Position numbers and translations under genes: made by a program. Shown here in pieces: positions 1 through 9,806 of a stretch of DNA of 64,000 nt. The DNA is from Rotaria macrura (lineage: Eukaryota; Rotifera; Eurotatoria; Philodinida; Philodinidae). Every line of letters starts with the position of its first letter. Positions within the stretch are counted from its first letter, which is position 1. The notes under the pieces are model-generated. The model ran no database searches. It saw nothing but the letters and a program-made list of their open reading frames with translations, and was not told the origin of the DNA. The stretch spans positions 18,084-82,083 of the forward strand of contig OENT01000722.1 of NCBI GenBank assembly GCA_900239685.1, written 5' to 3'.

Positions 1-388
1 TACCCTTGACATATATTCCATAAACGAGTAATACGAAACAGTTCCACCAGGACTTATCAAAGGATATGTGTCTCTATGTGTATCTCAAGATTTCCTTGTG
101 AAAACGTTGTAGAGTATGTATATACAAAAAACGATAGATGATCGCGATTATACTTGATTAATCGAAAATTTCCTCACAACGGTACATTTTTTTGTACTTG
201 CAAATTAAAAATGTACCGATGTGAGGAAGAAATGGTTGAATTCAGTATTGCGATAATGTAATATCAAGTGGAAGTCACTAAAATATTTAAAGGCGGCATA
301 ATGGCAACAATGAAAACACGGACTGCAAATACAACCCTTACTAATTACTAACATAGTCATAAATGATAATAATATTCTGTGCTTACAG
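1..388. other. Left edge, probable intron or upstream part of the first gene
   Basis: No convincing coding sequence is visible. The segment is AT-rich and ends with a good splice acceptor (a TG-rich stretch followed by CTTACAG at 382-388), immediately before an open frame that continues into the protein below. It is therefore best read as intron sequence whose upstream exon lies outside the window or is too short to recognise. Confidence 0.4.
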
Positions 389-1423
389 ATTTGTTCAAGT
401 GATTTTATCACTTCAATGTGGACGATACCATTGTACGGCTTTGGCAGCTTGGCAAATAGCTATCTACAACTGGATCGACCTCTTCTCAGTAGACAACATC
501 AGATTTTAGGTTGGCTGTGCAACGACACACGTACATTAGTAGAGTATGCTCTATTTAGCTTTAACCAAAAAAATTTAGTGAGCGATTCAGTCCTATCTCG
601 AGTCTCTTTTGAATCTCAAACATCCCAAATAACTACTCAATTCATCGAACAAGTTCCACTCAATTATCGACGTTTTGTCAATTTTATGACGGAAATACTT
701 CATGGTAATTTATTACCTACATTGTTCAACACCGATTGGTCCTTAGAATTTGGTAATGCATCCGATAGTTATTTACTTCGTGCTGTCTCTCGTGTATTTA
801 CAAATAGTACATGTTCATGTGCTGTTTCCAGTTCGTGCAACCAATCAATGCAGATCGGTCCATCACATGTTGTTTTGCCTGGTCTTCTAGTTGGCTGTTC
901 TCCAATTGATGGACTAAGAATGTCGACTCTCGAGTGTTTTTTCTCGTCTAGTTGTATAGCAACTATTCTCACTTATCTAGGATACTATACACAGTTGGAC
1001 GGATCGCCACCTACCAACTTCGTGCCACCGATCAATTTAACAGTAGTTATTAACCCATTGAACGATTCATTGCTCTTTCAATTTTCGCCAACTGATAGCA
1101 TTGGCTCTCTCCTTGATGCACTATTCATTGATAAATGGATACTGAACAGTTCCTATGAAGACTACTTTTCAGCATGTGCAACGCGAAAATGTCACTATGA
1201 GTACGTTCAGGGCAATAATGTTTTGTACTTATTAACCTCATTACTAGGAGTTTATGGAGGTCTCACTGTAAGTCTTCGACTCATAGTATGGAATACAGTA
1301 GAATTCTATGAGAAATGGAAATATCGCCTTTGCATTCGTCGCAATTCAGTTCAACCAATGGTTGAAACCGTCAACAAGCAAAACAAGAAAGGAAAAATTA
1401 CAGGCGTTTCAATTCAAGACTGA
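389..1423 (+). CDS. 3' exon of a bdelloid-type cysteine-rich membrane protein of unknown function
   Basis: The frame is open from the splice acceptor at 388 to the stop at 1423. The first ATG is at 416, but the frame starts upstream at 389, so this is probably the last exon of a longer gene. The protein is about 345 residues. It has a cysteine-rich middle (CSCAVSSSC at about residues 137-145, counted from the ATG), then a block with PGLLVGC and STLECFF, many N-glycosylation sequons, and near the C-terminus a single hydrophobic span (LLTSLLGVYGGLTVSLRLIV) followed by a short basic tail. This pattern fits, from memory, a large lineage-expanded family of uncharacterised type I membrane proteins in bdelloid rotifers. 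No enzymatic motif is seen. The function is unknown; the family match is recognition rather than a search result. Confidence 0.7.
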   Translation: MCSSDFITSMWTIPLYGFGSLANSYLQLDRPLLSRQHQILGWLCNDTRTLVEYALFSFNQKNLVSDSVLSRVSFESQTSQITTQFIEQVPLNYRRFVNFMTEILHGNLLPTLFNTDWSLEFGNASDSYLLRAVSRVFTNSTCSCAVSSSCNQSMQIGPSHVVLPGLLVGCSPIDGLRMSTLECFFSSSCIATILTYLGYYTQLDGSPPTNFVPPINLTVVINPLNDSLLFQFSPTDSIGSLLDALFIDKWILNSSYEDYFSACATRKCHYEYVQGNNVLYLLTSLLGVYGGLTVSLRLIVWNTVEFYEKWKYRLCIRRNSVQPMVETVNKQNKKGKITGVSIQD

Positions 1424-1719
1424 AATTTTCATGCTATTTACAAGAAAAAACTATAAAATTAATGTTTTCATCGCTTATTGTATTGTACTATGTTCATTTG
1501 CTGATTTGCACACTGGAATAAAACGGAAAAAAATGGCAGACGGATTTTATTCGCATTTTTTTGAAAAATTTCTTGGTATGATTAACAACTTTAAGTGTCT
1601 GGGTAATAATCTAATGAAAAAAATCTATATCTGTGTGATCAATACATGGCTGTTGCAGTCATAAAATTAATTATAAACAGTAATGAACCGGAAAATATAT
1701 GGACCTACAAGATGAACTG
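1424..1719. other. AT-rich intergenic sequence
   Basis: This stretch is the 3' flank of the preceding gene. It contains a run of open frame (1308-1664) in another phase that has no recognisable motif and overlaps the real exon, so I treat it as a shadow. Nothing else is visible before the terminal inverted repeat at 1720. Confidence 0.4.
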
Positions 1720-2141
1720 ACTAAAGCCCCCGACACATTAGAAGACCCCCCTTGGATAAATGAAGCAAAATACATATTAGAAGACCCCCCTGATAAATTC
1801 GATTTTTTTACAAATAATTTCGGGAGTTTATTAACTTTTTAGTATTTAAGTCATAATTGTATCGTAGATAAGTACGAATGATATTTTGCTTCCTTTGTGA
1901 AAATTATACTTCAGTTCGAAGTGAAAAAAGTCTTGCGAAACAATAAATTGGAAACAACTGTTTAGTAAAGAATGGATTTCTTTATAGAACAAATATCATG
2001 GGATCTTTTTACTGCTCTTATGCAGAATATTGTGAAAGAACTCATACGGTTCTCTATACAAAAAGACCCTCTTATGGTCTTGAGTTATAATGGACTCAGT
2101 GTAGAACCTTGAGTGTAACACATGAAGAAATCTTTGTAAAA

Positions 2142-2444
2142 TACCCAGGTCGAACAGAACGATCCGTAAACGGTCGTATGCGATGAGAACACGGCCCATT
2201 ACAGCGTCGTATTATCCCGTTTTAACAAGGTACGTAATACGGCCGTATGTTCTATAAAATACGATAGGATTACGCTGTCCTTACGAGGGTTTTACGGCGT
2301 ATATACGGTGTCCGTGTACGTCCTTAATACTGACCTTGTTAAAACGCCATAATACGGCTTAAAACGGTCGTTTAACCGTGATATACGATGTAAAAACGAC
2401 CGTTTACGATACTGTAACGGTGGCCGTTTTGATTGACCTGGGTA
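2142..2444. mobile_element. MITE with TACCCAGGTCRA termini, nested
   Basis: A block of about 300 bp begins TACCCAGGTCGAACA and ends TGATTGACCTGGGTA, an imperfect terminal inverted repeat bounded by TA on both sides, as expected for a TA-targeting element. The interior is much richer in CG dinucleotides than its surroundings and is full of degenerate words such as AATACGGC, CCGTAAACGG and AACGGTCGTTT on both strands, which suggests a strongly self-complementary interior. No coding frame is present. It lies within the 1720-3449 element, so it inserted after that one. Confidence 0.65.
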
Positions 2445-2848
2445 GAAGCATAATAGTTGAAAATTCGTTGTGTAACAATTAAAACGCCGAATTGCCGTTA
2501 TCCCTAGAAACTCTGATACATATTCATCACAAACCTTTCGTTCATAGTTGAAAAAAACGTGAATTCATGTATATACGCTCGAGGCAGAAACGAATAAGAA
2601 AACCTAGATTCGACTATATCTTCGTTCGGATACAGTTCCTTTCAGATTAATTCAATCGAATGAGATTATTTGACAATTCGATTTGGTTTTCATCTCTAAT
2701 ATGCATCGGGTTTTTGTAAGTACTTCTCATGAGACTCAGAATGCATTTCTATTCTCAATAAAAACTAAAGCCGTTTTTAAAAAGGGTCAAGAAGACAATA
2801 AAAGATTTGTATCCAACTACTCTTTTTTATTAATTTCTTATTCTAAAT

Positions 2849-2913
2849 TAGGGGTGGGAAGTTACCGTTACCGATCCATTACGTTACCAGGTAACGGTAA
2901 CTTCCCACCCCTA
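2849..2913. repeat. Tiny perfect foldback element, 22 bp arms, TA flanks
   Basis: GGGGTGGGAAGTTACCGTTACC (2851-2872, read in two parts: GGGGTGGGAAG then TTACCGTTACC) is repeated exactly in inverted orientation at 2890-2911, with a 17 bp loop. TA dinucleotides lie on both sides. The whole unit is about 65 bp, at the lower size limit for a foldback MITE. It is also a potential cruciform or RNA hairpin. Confidence 0.8.
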
Positions 2914-3449
2914 TTCTTAATACGAACGTATTCATTGAAGTTGACTTGAACCTAATAAATATGCTATCAGAATATAGATTTTCATGTGAACAGATTGCAA
3001 TAATACTAGTCAAAAATCAACAAGAAAAATTAATTCGATTGAGCTTGACAAAACAAGTTAATTATTTTTCTGAGTTATGTAGTTATTGAGAAGTTAAAAT
3101 TTGGTTAATGGCAGATCTAATTTTTTAGAAAAACAAAGCTAGTGGACATTTTGCCAAGCTTTTCGGATACACTCCCTTTAATATTCTAAGAATATTTATT
3201 ATCAATGATATATCTCTTTTTTCATAAGATAGCATTTGTTACTTTCTCATTGTACACATGTCGAATAAGTAAAACAACCGTTTTCGAACGATTGAATTGA
3301 ACACAAATAAGTTGAAACGGATGTTTGTTACAAAGACTGCTGAAAAATATAACTTTTTTAGGGGACATAATAGAAGACCCCCTTGTAACGTATAAGCGAT
3401 AAGACAGAATTGAAGACCCCGGGTCTTCTAATGTGTCGAGGGCTTTAGT

Positions 3450-4642
3450 TGATAAATTTTGATTTACATTATGAGATTGTAGACATTTCTATCTTCACAT
3501 TTGTATGCACCGTTAATCGAAGATGAGTGATACACTGTCCACTATTTTCTTCTTACGTTAGCCGTATTCAATATAAGAAACTGATCAAGAGGATATGACA
3601 GATCATTAAATTGCCATAACAAATAAAGGCTGTACAAATGTGTTGGTAAGAATATTATCACGTTATAATTCATATTGAAATGCGTTTGATGATAGCGTGG
3701 CTCGAATCATAAGTATGGTATGATAGAACTAAAATAAAATCTAATTTTTTACTCGCATGTCGAAAACCGGACGTGACTCCTATTTACAGAAGTGTGGAAG
3801 ATAAAAATTCAGACATGAAGTAGATTCAACTAGATTATGAGTGATCGATCTGTGTACTAATTATGAAAAATAGTCTTATCAGCACGTAAGTTGAACCGCG
3901 TAAATGTGGCCGCCTCTTTACTATTCTGTGATTATGAATGGATAAATACTGAAAGGTCTTTTAAACATAATCCAATATGTTAGTATCTTAGGGATTATGT
4001 TGAATGAGAAGTTTCGTCAAGCATTTTATAATTAGCAAAGGATCAACAGAAGAAAATACGCTCAGGTATCGATATAAAAGTATATGGATGCATGTGCAAC
4101 GGAAGAAAATATCCTCATCTAACTATGAACTCAGATCCGGATGAAAACTTCTATTTCTCACTTTTGTTTGAGTCTGAAAATAACAAACATATAAAGAAAA
4201 AAGTCGAACAGAAGTAGTTTCCGCGACGGAAGAAATTAATTATTGTGACCTTATAGATTCCAGCATTACAAAGTACAAAAGCCTTTTTAGTGAAAATGGC
4301 AATTTCGTATTCATTTTTATCGTGCAAAATTTTGAATCAAATAATATTCCATATTACTTTTATTTCAGACAGATTCAGGTAAAATTTATTGTATACATGT
4401 ACGCATCAAGCTTATAATAATGAAATTGAATGGACAGCGTATAAACAGTTTCCTTCTAAGTGTATACTTGAAGATGAATCAAGAAACTAAAAAAAATCAT
4501 TCCTTCACTCGTACTTGCAGTGGTTAGTCGCATATCTTTTCTTTATATTAAATTCCGCATAACTCATCTTCTTACTTACTTCTTTCATTTACCGTTTAAG
4601 TGTCCTCCTATTTGAGAGACTTAAACATCCCAAAAGTCAAGA
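3450..4642. other. Presumed 5' UTR/promoter region of the LINE plus flanking DNA
   Basis: No coding sequence is visible. The 5' end of the retrotransposon must lie somewhere in this interval or just downstream of it, but I see no sharp boundary, tandem repeats or target-site duplication. The region just before the ORF1 ATG is pyrimidine-rich (tcatcttcttacttacttctttc). Confidence 0.35.
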
Positions 4643-6508
4643 ATGTCTTCAAGGGAAAGCACTCCCAACGAGGAGATTCCGCATCAACCTGTTCATTGGT
4701 CGGATGGAAACATCTCTATGGGCGGAACAACGAAGAACATTTCAGAGGTTTCGAATAACGAGACAATAAGACAACAACAAATAGTGTACTATACGATGCC
4801 AGTAGATCCACAGACAAATAATGGTTACCAATCAAATCTCTACGTACAGCAGCAACCTGATATCCAAAATGTGATCCAATATGTTCCAACTGAAGCTATA
4901 GTGCTCCCGAACTATATTCAACAACAAAAGTCATCGAACAACAACAATATCTTAACTGGTGTACATGATCCACTGTTACATACCAACACGTCCCAGATTC
5001 AAGCATTCTCTACAGCAGGACAACAAATATTTAATTTAATGGATATCCCTCAAACAAGAATGAATAATCATACTGTATCATCAACGCCAATACCAAATAG
5101 CACCAAGAGAGGTCGTAATGATGTTAGTGGTGTATCAGATTCGAACGTGCAAATGCATTATCAATATCATAATACTTATCACTCAGCTAACTCCAATACC
5201 ATCCCATTTAAACGTCTACGTGGTATGAATCAGTTGAATCCTCAATCTGTAGACAATATCAATGAACCTTCAGCCGAGGCCTACCAGTTCGCGAGCACCA
5301 GATATCCTTTTTCACCATTCACGGTAATATTCTCACAGGATGTTCGAGACAAATTAGTGATCGACGAGTTAACTAAAAATATTCGCGAAAATGGCAACAA
5401 TGATCTTAAATTAATTGCCTATCGTCGTGCAAGATCTGAAAACAATGAATGTAGAATCCTAATTTTCGTCGAAAATGCCGAATCATTCTTATTACTCTAC
5501 AATCAAGCAAACTGGCCAACAACTCTTGCTAACAGCAACTATACAACAAGAAAACCTTCCATTCCACCACAACTCGCGCTCGTTATCCCCTCAGTATCTT
5601 TACAAACAAACTGGGATGATTTCGTACAAGAACTAAAGGACCACTATCCCGATATCGCTAATGTTATTCGCATAAAGAACAAGGCACAACAACCAGTACG
5701 GGCCGTCAAGTTAGAATTTACATCAGCAATCACGCGTAAAGAAATTTTGGAAGCGGGTGAAATCTCGGTGTTGCATATGAAATACAAAATAGTAGAATTC
5801 TTCGCTCAAGCAAATGTGCTGATCTGCTCAAACTGTTTCGGAATCGGACACTTCAGAAAGAATTGTCCAGAAAAAAATGAATCAACGTGCAAAACATGCA
5901 GTGACAAATGCACCAACTTAAAAGATCACGTATGTTCTGGTATGTTAAAATGTAAACACTGTGGTGGCGCGCACATGTCAAATGATTCAAAATGTAAAGT
6001 ACTACAAGAATATAGAACTACTCTCACTCGAAATCTTCTTACAAAAATTTTTACCAAAAGTAGTGAGAACGTCCAGCAAGGTCAAGTAATTAATCATACT
6101 CCTAATTTCTATCCTAAGACAACAACAAATAGCTTATCTTATGCAAACGTAGTTAAAGGATCAATAGCAACATCAAATGACTTAATACTCAAAAGATAAG
6201 ACATCATCATAATAAAGGTCGAAGAAGAATCAACAGCAACTCGCCAATCGTTAGAAGATATTAAACAGGAAATGAGAAGTCGGAATGAAGAAATGAAACG
6301 TCAGATTGAAGCGCTAGAAGAAAAAGTTAAAATAACAGAAAAGAAATTCATCGACCTCTCATTAAAAACTGGCGAAATCATTCAAAACATTTGTTCATCA
6401 CTGTTAGCTCCAAAGATATCGCAAGGGCAACAATGGAAAGCTTATTGGCAGGAACAAATCAAAACACTTGAAGAAGCTAGATCAATGTTATCAAAACAGA
6501 CACAATAA
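4643..6508 (+). pseudogene. LINE ORF1 (gag-like nucleic-acid-binding protein), interrupted by one in-frame stop
   Basis: The frame runs from the ATG at 4643 to TAA at 6506-6508 and has a single internal TAA at 6197-6199. It is open on both sides of that stop, so the pieces usually listed as a 518-residue protein and a 78-residue protein are one ORF of about 621 codons. Residues 1-210 are low complexity, rich in Q, N and S. About 220-390 is a folded region. At about 395-455 there is a canonical CCHC knuckle (CSNCFGIGHFRKNC), a variant one, and CKHCGGAHMSNDSKC. The part after the stop is a charged coiled coil (EEMKRQIEALEEKVKITEKK). The expected role is to bind and chaperone the element RNA. 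The last stop overlaps the ORF2 start as TAATG. Confidence 0.85.
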
Positions 6509-6510
6509 TG
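6506..6510 (+). promoter_or_regulatory. TAATG stop-start overlap between ORF1 and ORF2
   Basis: The ORF1 terminator TAA (6506-6508) shares its last A with the ATG of ORF2 (6508-6510). A UAAUG pentanucleotide is the arrangement described for the silkworm LINE SART1, where ribosomes finishing ORF1 reinitiate on ORF2. That the same coupling operates here is inferred from the sequence alone. Confidence 0.75.
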
Positions 6511-9507
6511 CAATTCACTATCAATAACCCTAATTATAAACACGCAAACATACACTATCAACGAGACGTTATGTTATCCCGCTTTATTAATCAAGCCAAA
6601 AATATTCTTGTACCAAACGACTTTAAACTACTGAATGAAATAGTTAATGAATGGAATGGCAGCTCTTCTCTTTTAGAAGTGGAACATCGATGGACGCAAC
6701 ATCAAAGAATGAATGACGCAAACAACCACGTGGCAACTACTCATCATATTCTATGTTTTAACGTTCGAGGACTAGACCTACGATGGGGAGAAGTCTGCTT
6801 GCTCGCTAAACAACACAATTCAGATATTATAATTCTAGGTGAAGTTGGACATGTTGATTCCTCCTTAATTAACGCTGCATTTACGAACCAGAACATCTAT
6901 TATCAAGCGGGTGAGAACGCACACGGCGGTACGTTAATTATACTAGATAAAAAGTTGGGAGCTACTAGAATAACTTGTTCTATTCCGAATATATGCGCTA
7001 TCGATATTCATCTAGAACAAACGATTCGTCTAATAGGTATTTATGCCCCAGCGAGTAAAACATGGAACTGGACGGATATGACATCCTTAATAACAAATCA
7101 TTGCATGGTATTAGGTGACTTCAACATTGATATTGTTAGAGATGGTGATAAAGCTGATACACTTCTAGAATGGATGGACTCTTGCGGTCGCGCACCAGTC
7201 GTTCCAGATAGTAACACTTCACTTCGCTCAGAGCGTACTATCGACTATGCAGCTACCATCGGAATTGATTTATCGATGCAAACTTACGATGGAGAAACAT
7301 CAAGCGATCATAAGCCTATAATTGGAGTATTATCATGTGATGAAACTTCTCCTGGTGTTACCTCTCGTACAGTGTGGCCTGTCTTTTCGATGATGCTATC
7401 TTACGTATATGATTTTTGGGAAAAAGAGTGGAACATCGAGTATGCCGACACCACATATGAAAGATTTGTCTCGTTTATAGCTCTACTCAAAACCAGATGC
7501 CAACACTACTTTAGGAATAACCTCTCTAGACCGTCAATTCCGCGGAATATTGTCAAGTTATTAGCACAAAGTCGGTCTTTATCGTTCAAAGCAAAACGTA
7601 CAGGTGATATCAACCTTAGAAAAGAAGCTTGTCGTCTTCGAAACCTAGCTCGTTACGAATTAAAATGCTTTCAAAGAGAAAAACTTTCCACTCAGTTAAA
7701 AGAAAGACACATACCATGTGAAACTACAAGGTTGTTCTGGAACAAAACCAAAAGACACTTTAAAAAAGTATCATCTTCTCTAAAAGGATTCTTCTCTCCC
7801 AGTGGGGAAATTATAAAAGATGCACAATTAATGACTAACATGGCTGCAGACCAGTATGAAAAATTATTTGAAACCCCTACGGTGAATCGTCCACATCCTT
7901 ATGTAGATGCGCCACAAGATGTAGGTGTTGAAACTGACGAATTAATTCCACCAGTTACTTATCCCGAATTGTTAAACGTACTACGAACAAAAAAGAAAAA
8001 ACGATCGCTAGATATACATGGTCTCTCTCCGTATACACTGGATAAAATTCCAAAAAATTATTGGCATTTACTATTACAGCTGTACAATGACTCATTCAAA
8101 AAAGCGTATATTGTGAAGAAATGTAAAGAAGTACGAATGATACTGCTTGCCAAGAAAAACGTGGTATGTAATCCGGATCAAACAAGACCCATCTCGTTAC
8201 TCGATGTGTTTCTAAAAGTTCATGAAAAATTATTTCTTAATCGGTTCCTCTTGATATTAAAAAACCGTGGCATCCTACCTGATAATCAATCTGGATTTCG
8301 AGCGGGTTTTAGACTGCAAACGCGTGTTCTATTACTCATTGAACAAATCTTCTCATACATGTCAAACAGCTCTCCTGTAGCAACAATATTCGTAGATTTT
8401 AAGTCAGCCTTTGATCAACTATGGTTCGAAGGATCTATTGGCAAACTGGCTAGATTAGGAATTCCAAAAGCTTATATCAACTGGATTCGTGCTTGGCTAT
8501 ACGATCGTAAAGCAATTATCGAAATTCAGGACAAAAGATCAAGGTGGTTCAATATTGAACGCGGTGGTCCACAAGGCTCTAGCTTTACACCTACGCTTTT
8601 TATTACTTATCATAGTGATATGGCGGACTTCTTACCGGGTGCAATGTCTTTCTTCTTCGCTGATGATTTGGCAGCAGTACTAGCAGGGCAAATAGGAATT
8701 CGATTCACTAATCAATGTATTGATCTCGAACGTCGTGTACAACTATTTATGAACCAGTTAGAGTATTACTCAATCTTATCGGTACAACCAATCAACTTCT
8801 CAAAGACACAAGCGATGTTCTCAGCGAGAGCTGTTAGCTATCCAAATCCACTTCCTCTGATTCATTGCGGAGACCATGATTTAGAATGGATATCATCATT
8901 TAAATATTTAGGTTACTGGTTATCGACGAAACTGGGGTGGGGAAATATTATCAATAGAACTCGGCTTATTGTTCGGCAACGAACAGCTATGATCAATTCC
9001 TTCCGATTAAACGGTACCTCTTCCATACAGTTACGTCGAGTTCTCTTCTCTACCTTCGTACTTCCATATTTCACGTGGTTATTCGCGTTATATCCATTAT
9101 TTTCAGAGACACAGCGCACTAATCTCAACCATCTGTATTTTACGTTACTTAAACGTACGTATCGTTGTCAATATTGGGAAGACTTATTCTTCTCCACACT
9201 ATTCAATGAAAAATCGCTGGATGATCTTTGCTACGCGTACTGGGAAAGATACATGAAGTCATTAGAGAAATCTAGAGACGGTTATCTCCTGGCCGAACAA
9301 TCAGAAACGAACGATCACAGATCTCTATGGGTCAACGGTCAACGCAGCATTCGATGTCTTCGTAGATCCAAAAGATTCGTACCACATACAAATGTACTTG
9401 ACCAAGCTCTATCCTGGATGTCAACGCATGGCTCATCAGATTCGATTATTAATCTCGCAAGAGAAGATCTTCTCTGCTTTGCTACCTACCCAGAAAGTTT
9501 CGTATAA
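6508..9507 (+). CDS. LINE ORF2: APE-type endonuclease and reverse transcriptase
   Basis: This is 999 codons without interruption. Residues about 80-275 are an exonuclease-endonuclease-phosphatase domain, with FNVRGL near 85, LGDFNIDI near 201 and SSDHKPI near 265 (catalytic Asn, Asp and His blocks). Residues about 535-800 are the reverse transcriptase: RPISLLDVFLKVHEK, NQSGFRAGF, VDFKSAFDQLW near 629 (first catalytic Asp), GGPQGSS, FFADDLAAVL near 715 (the YxDD box in an FADD form), then FSKTQAMFS and FKYLGYWLS. No RNase H or C-terminal zinc knuckle is visible. The protein nicks target DNA and primes reverse transcription on it. The start is fixed by the TAATG overlap with ORF1. Confidence 0.93.
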   Translation: MQFTINNPNYKHANIHYQRDVMLSRFINQAKNILVPNDFKLLNEIVNEWNGSSSLLEVEHRWTQHQRMNDANNHVATTHHILCFNVRGLDLRWGEVCLLAKQHNSDIIILGEVGHVDSSLINAAFTNQNIYYQAGENAHGGTLIILDKKLGATRITCSIPNICAIDIHLEQTIRLIGIYAPASKTWNWTDMTSLITNHCMVLGDFNIDIVRDGDKADTLLEWMDSCGRAPVVPDSNTSLRSERTIDYAATIGIDLSMQTYDGETSSDHKPIIGVLSCDETSPGVTSRTVWPVFSMMLSYVYDFWEKEWNIEYADTTYERFVSFIALLKTRCQHYFRNNLSRPSIPRNIVKLLAQSRSLSFKAKRTGDINLRKEACRLRNLARYELKCFQREKLSTQLKERHIPCETTRLFWNKTKRHFKKVSSSLKGFFSPSGEIIKDAQLMTNMAADQYEKLFETPTVNRPHPYVDAPQDVGVETDELIPPVTYPELLNVLRTKKKKRSLDIHGLSPYTLDKIPKNYWHLLLQLYNDSFKKAYIVKKCKEVRMILLAKKNVVCNPDQTRPISLLDVFLKVHEKLFLNRFLLILKNRGILPDNQSGFRAGFRLQTRVLLLIEQIFSYMSNSSPVATIFVDFKSAFDQLWFEGSIGKLARLGIPKAYINWIRAWLYDRKAIIEIQDKRSRWFNIERGGPQGSSFTPTLFITYHSDMADFLPGAMSFFFADDLAAVLAGQIGIRFTNQCIDLERRVQLFMNQLEYYSILSVQPINFSKTQAMFSARAVSYPNPLPLIHCGDHDLEWISSFKYLGYWLSTKLGWGNIINRTRLIVRQRTAMINSFRLNGTSSIQLRRVLFSTFVLPYFTWLFALYPLFSETQRTNLNHLYFTLLKRTYRCQYWEDLFFSTLFNEKSLDDLCYAYWERYMKSLEKSRDGYLLAEQSETNDHRSLWVNGQRSIRCLRRSKRFVPHTNVLDQALSWMSTHGSSDSIINLAREDLLCFATYPESFV

Positions 9508-9806
9508 ACATCGTTATATAGGTCAGCTTGACAAAAAAATGAGGAGAGAAGCTGAGTGAATCCCCCCCCCCAGGAGGAAGAAAAAAAAAAGAACAAGAAA
9601 CAAGCGCTTGATGCGTGTTAAGTAGGTGATAGAACATGAAATATTTCATACACTCACGTAGACTTAAACAAAAACGAAAACAATATTCCTGATGTTATCT
9701 CAAACCTTCGCATTATCAATTGAAGACTACCACTTTGGATGTATTATTAATACATCGTTAAAGAAACATTTCACACGTTCGCCCAGCTTTGCGTCGATAA
9801 TTTTCA
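9508..9806 (+). other. Spacer between ORF2 and ORF3 of the LINE
   Basis: This is about 300 bp without a reading frame. It contains a run of ten C followed by AGGAGG and a purine-rich run (about 9560-9600), then AT-rich sequence up to the ORF3 ATG. Whether it carries a signal for translating ORF3 cannot be told from sequence. Confidence 0.4.

Larger units (their letters stand above)
1720..3449. mobile_element. Non-autonomous DNA transposon with ~30 bp terminal inverted repeats
   Basis: The left end (ACTAAAGCCCCCGACACATT, continuing AGAAGACCC) recurs inverted at the right end (3420-3449) with about one mismatch in 30. Inside both ends the word AGAAGACCCCC (or a close variant) recurs, near 1740, 1778, 3370 and 3409, giving subterminal repeats. 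The element is about 1.73 kb and has no transposase-like reading frame, so it must be mobilised in trans or be dead. No clean target-site duplication is visible (flanks gaactg and tgataa). Two smaller inverted-repeat elements sit inside it. Confidence 0.75.

Noticed and set aside
1996..2199. Minus-strand 67-codon frame
   Set aside because: It runs into the CG-rich MITE interior, has no motif and no splice support.
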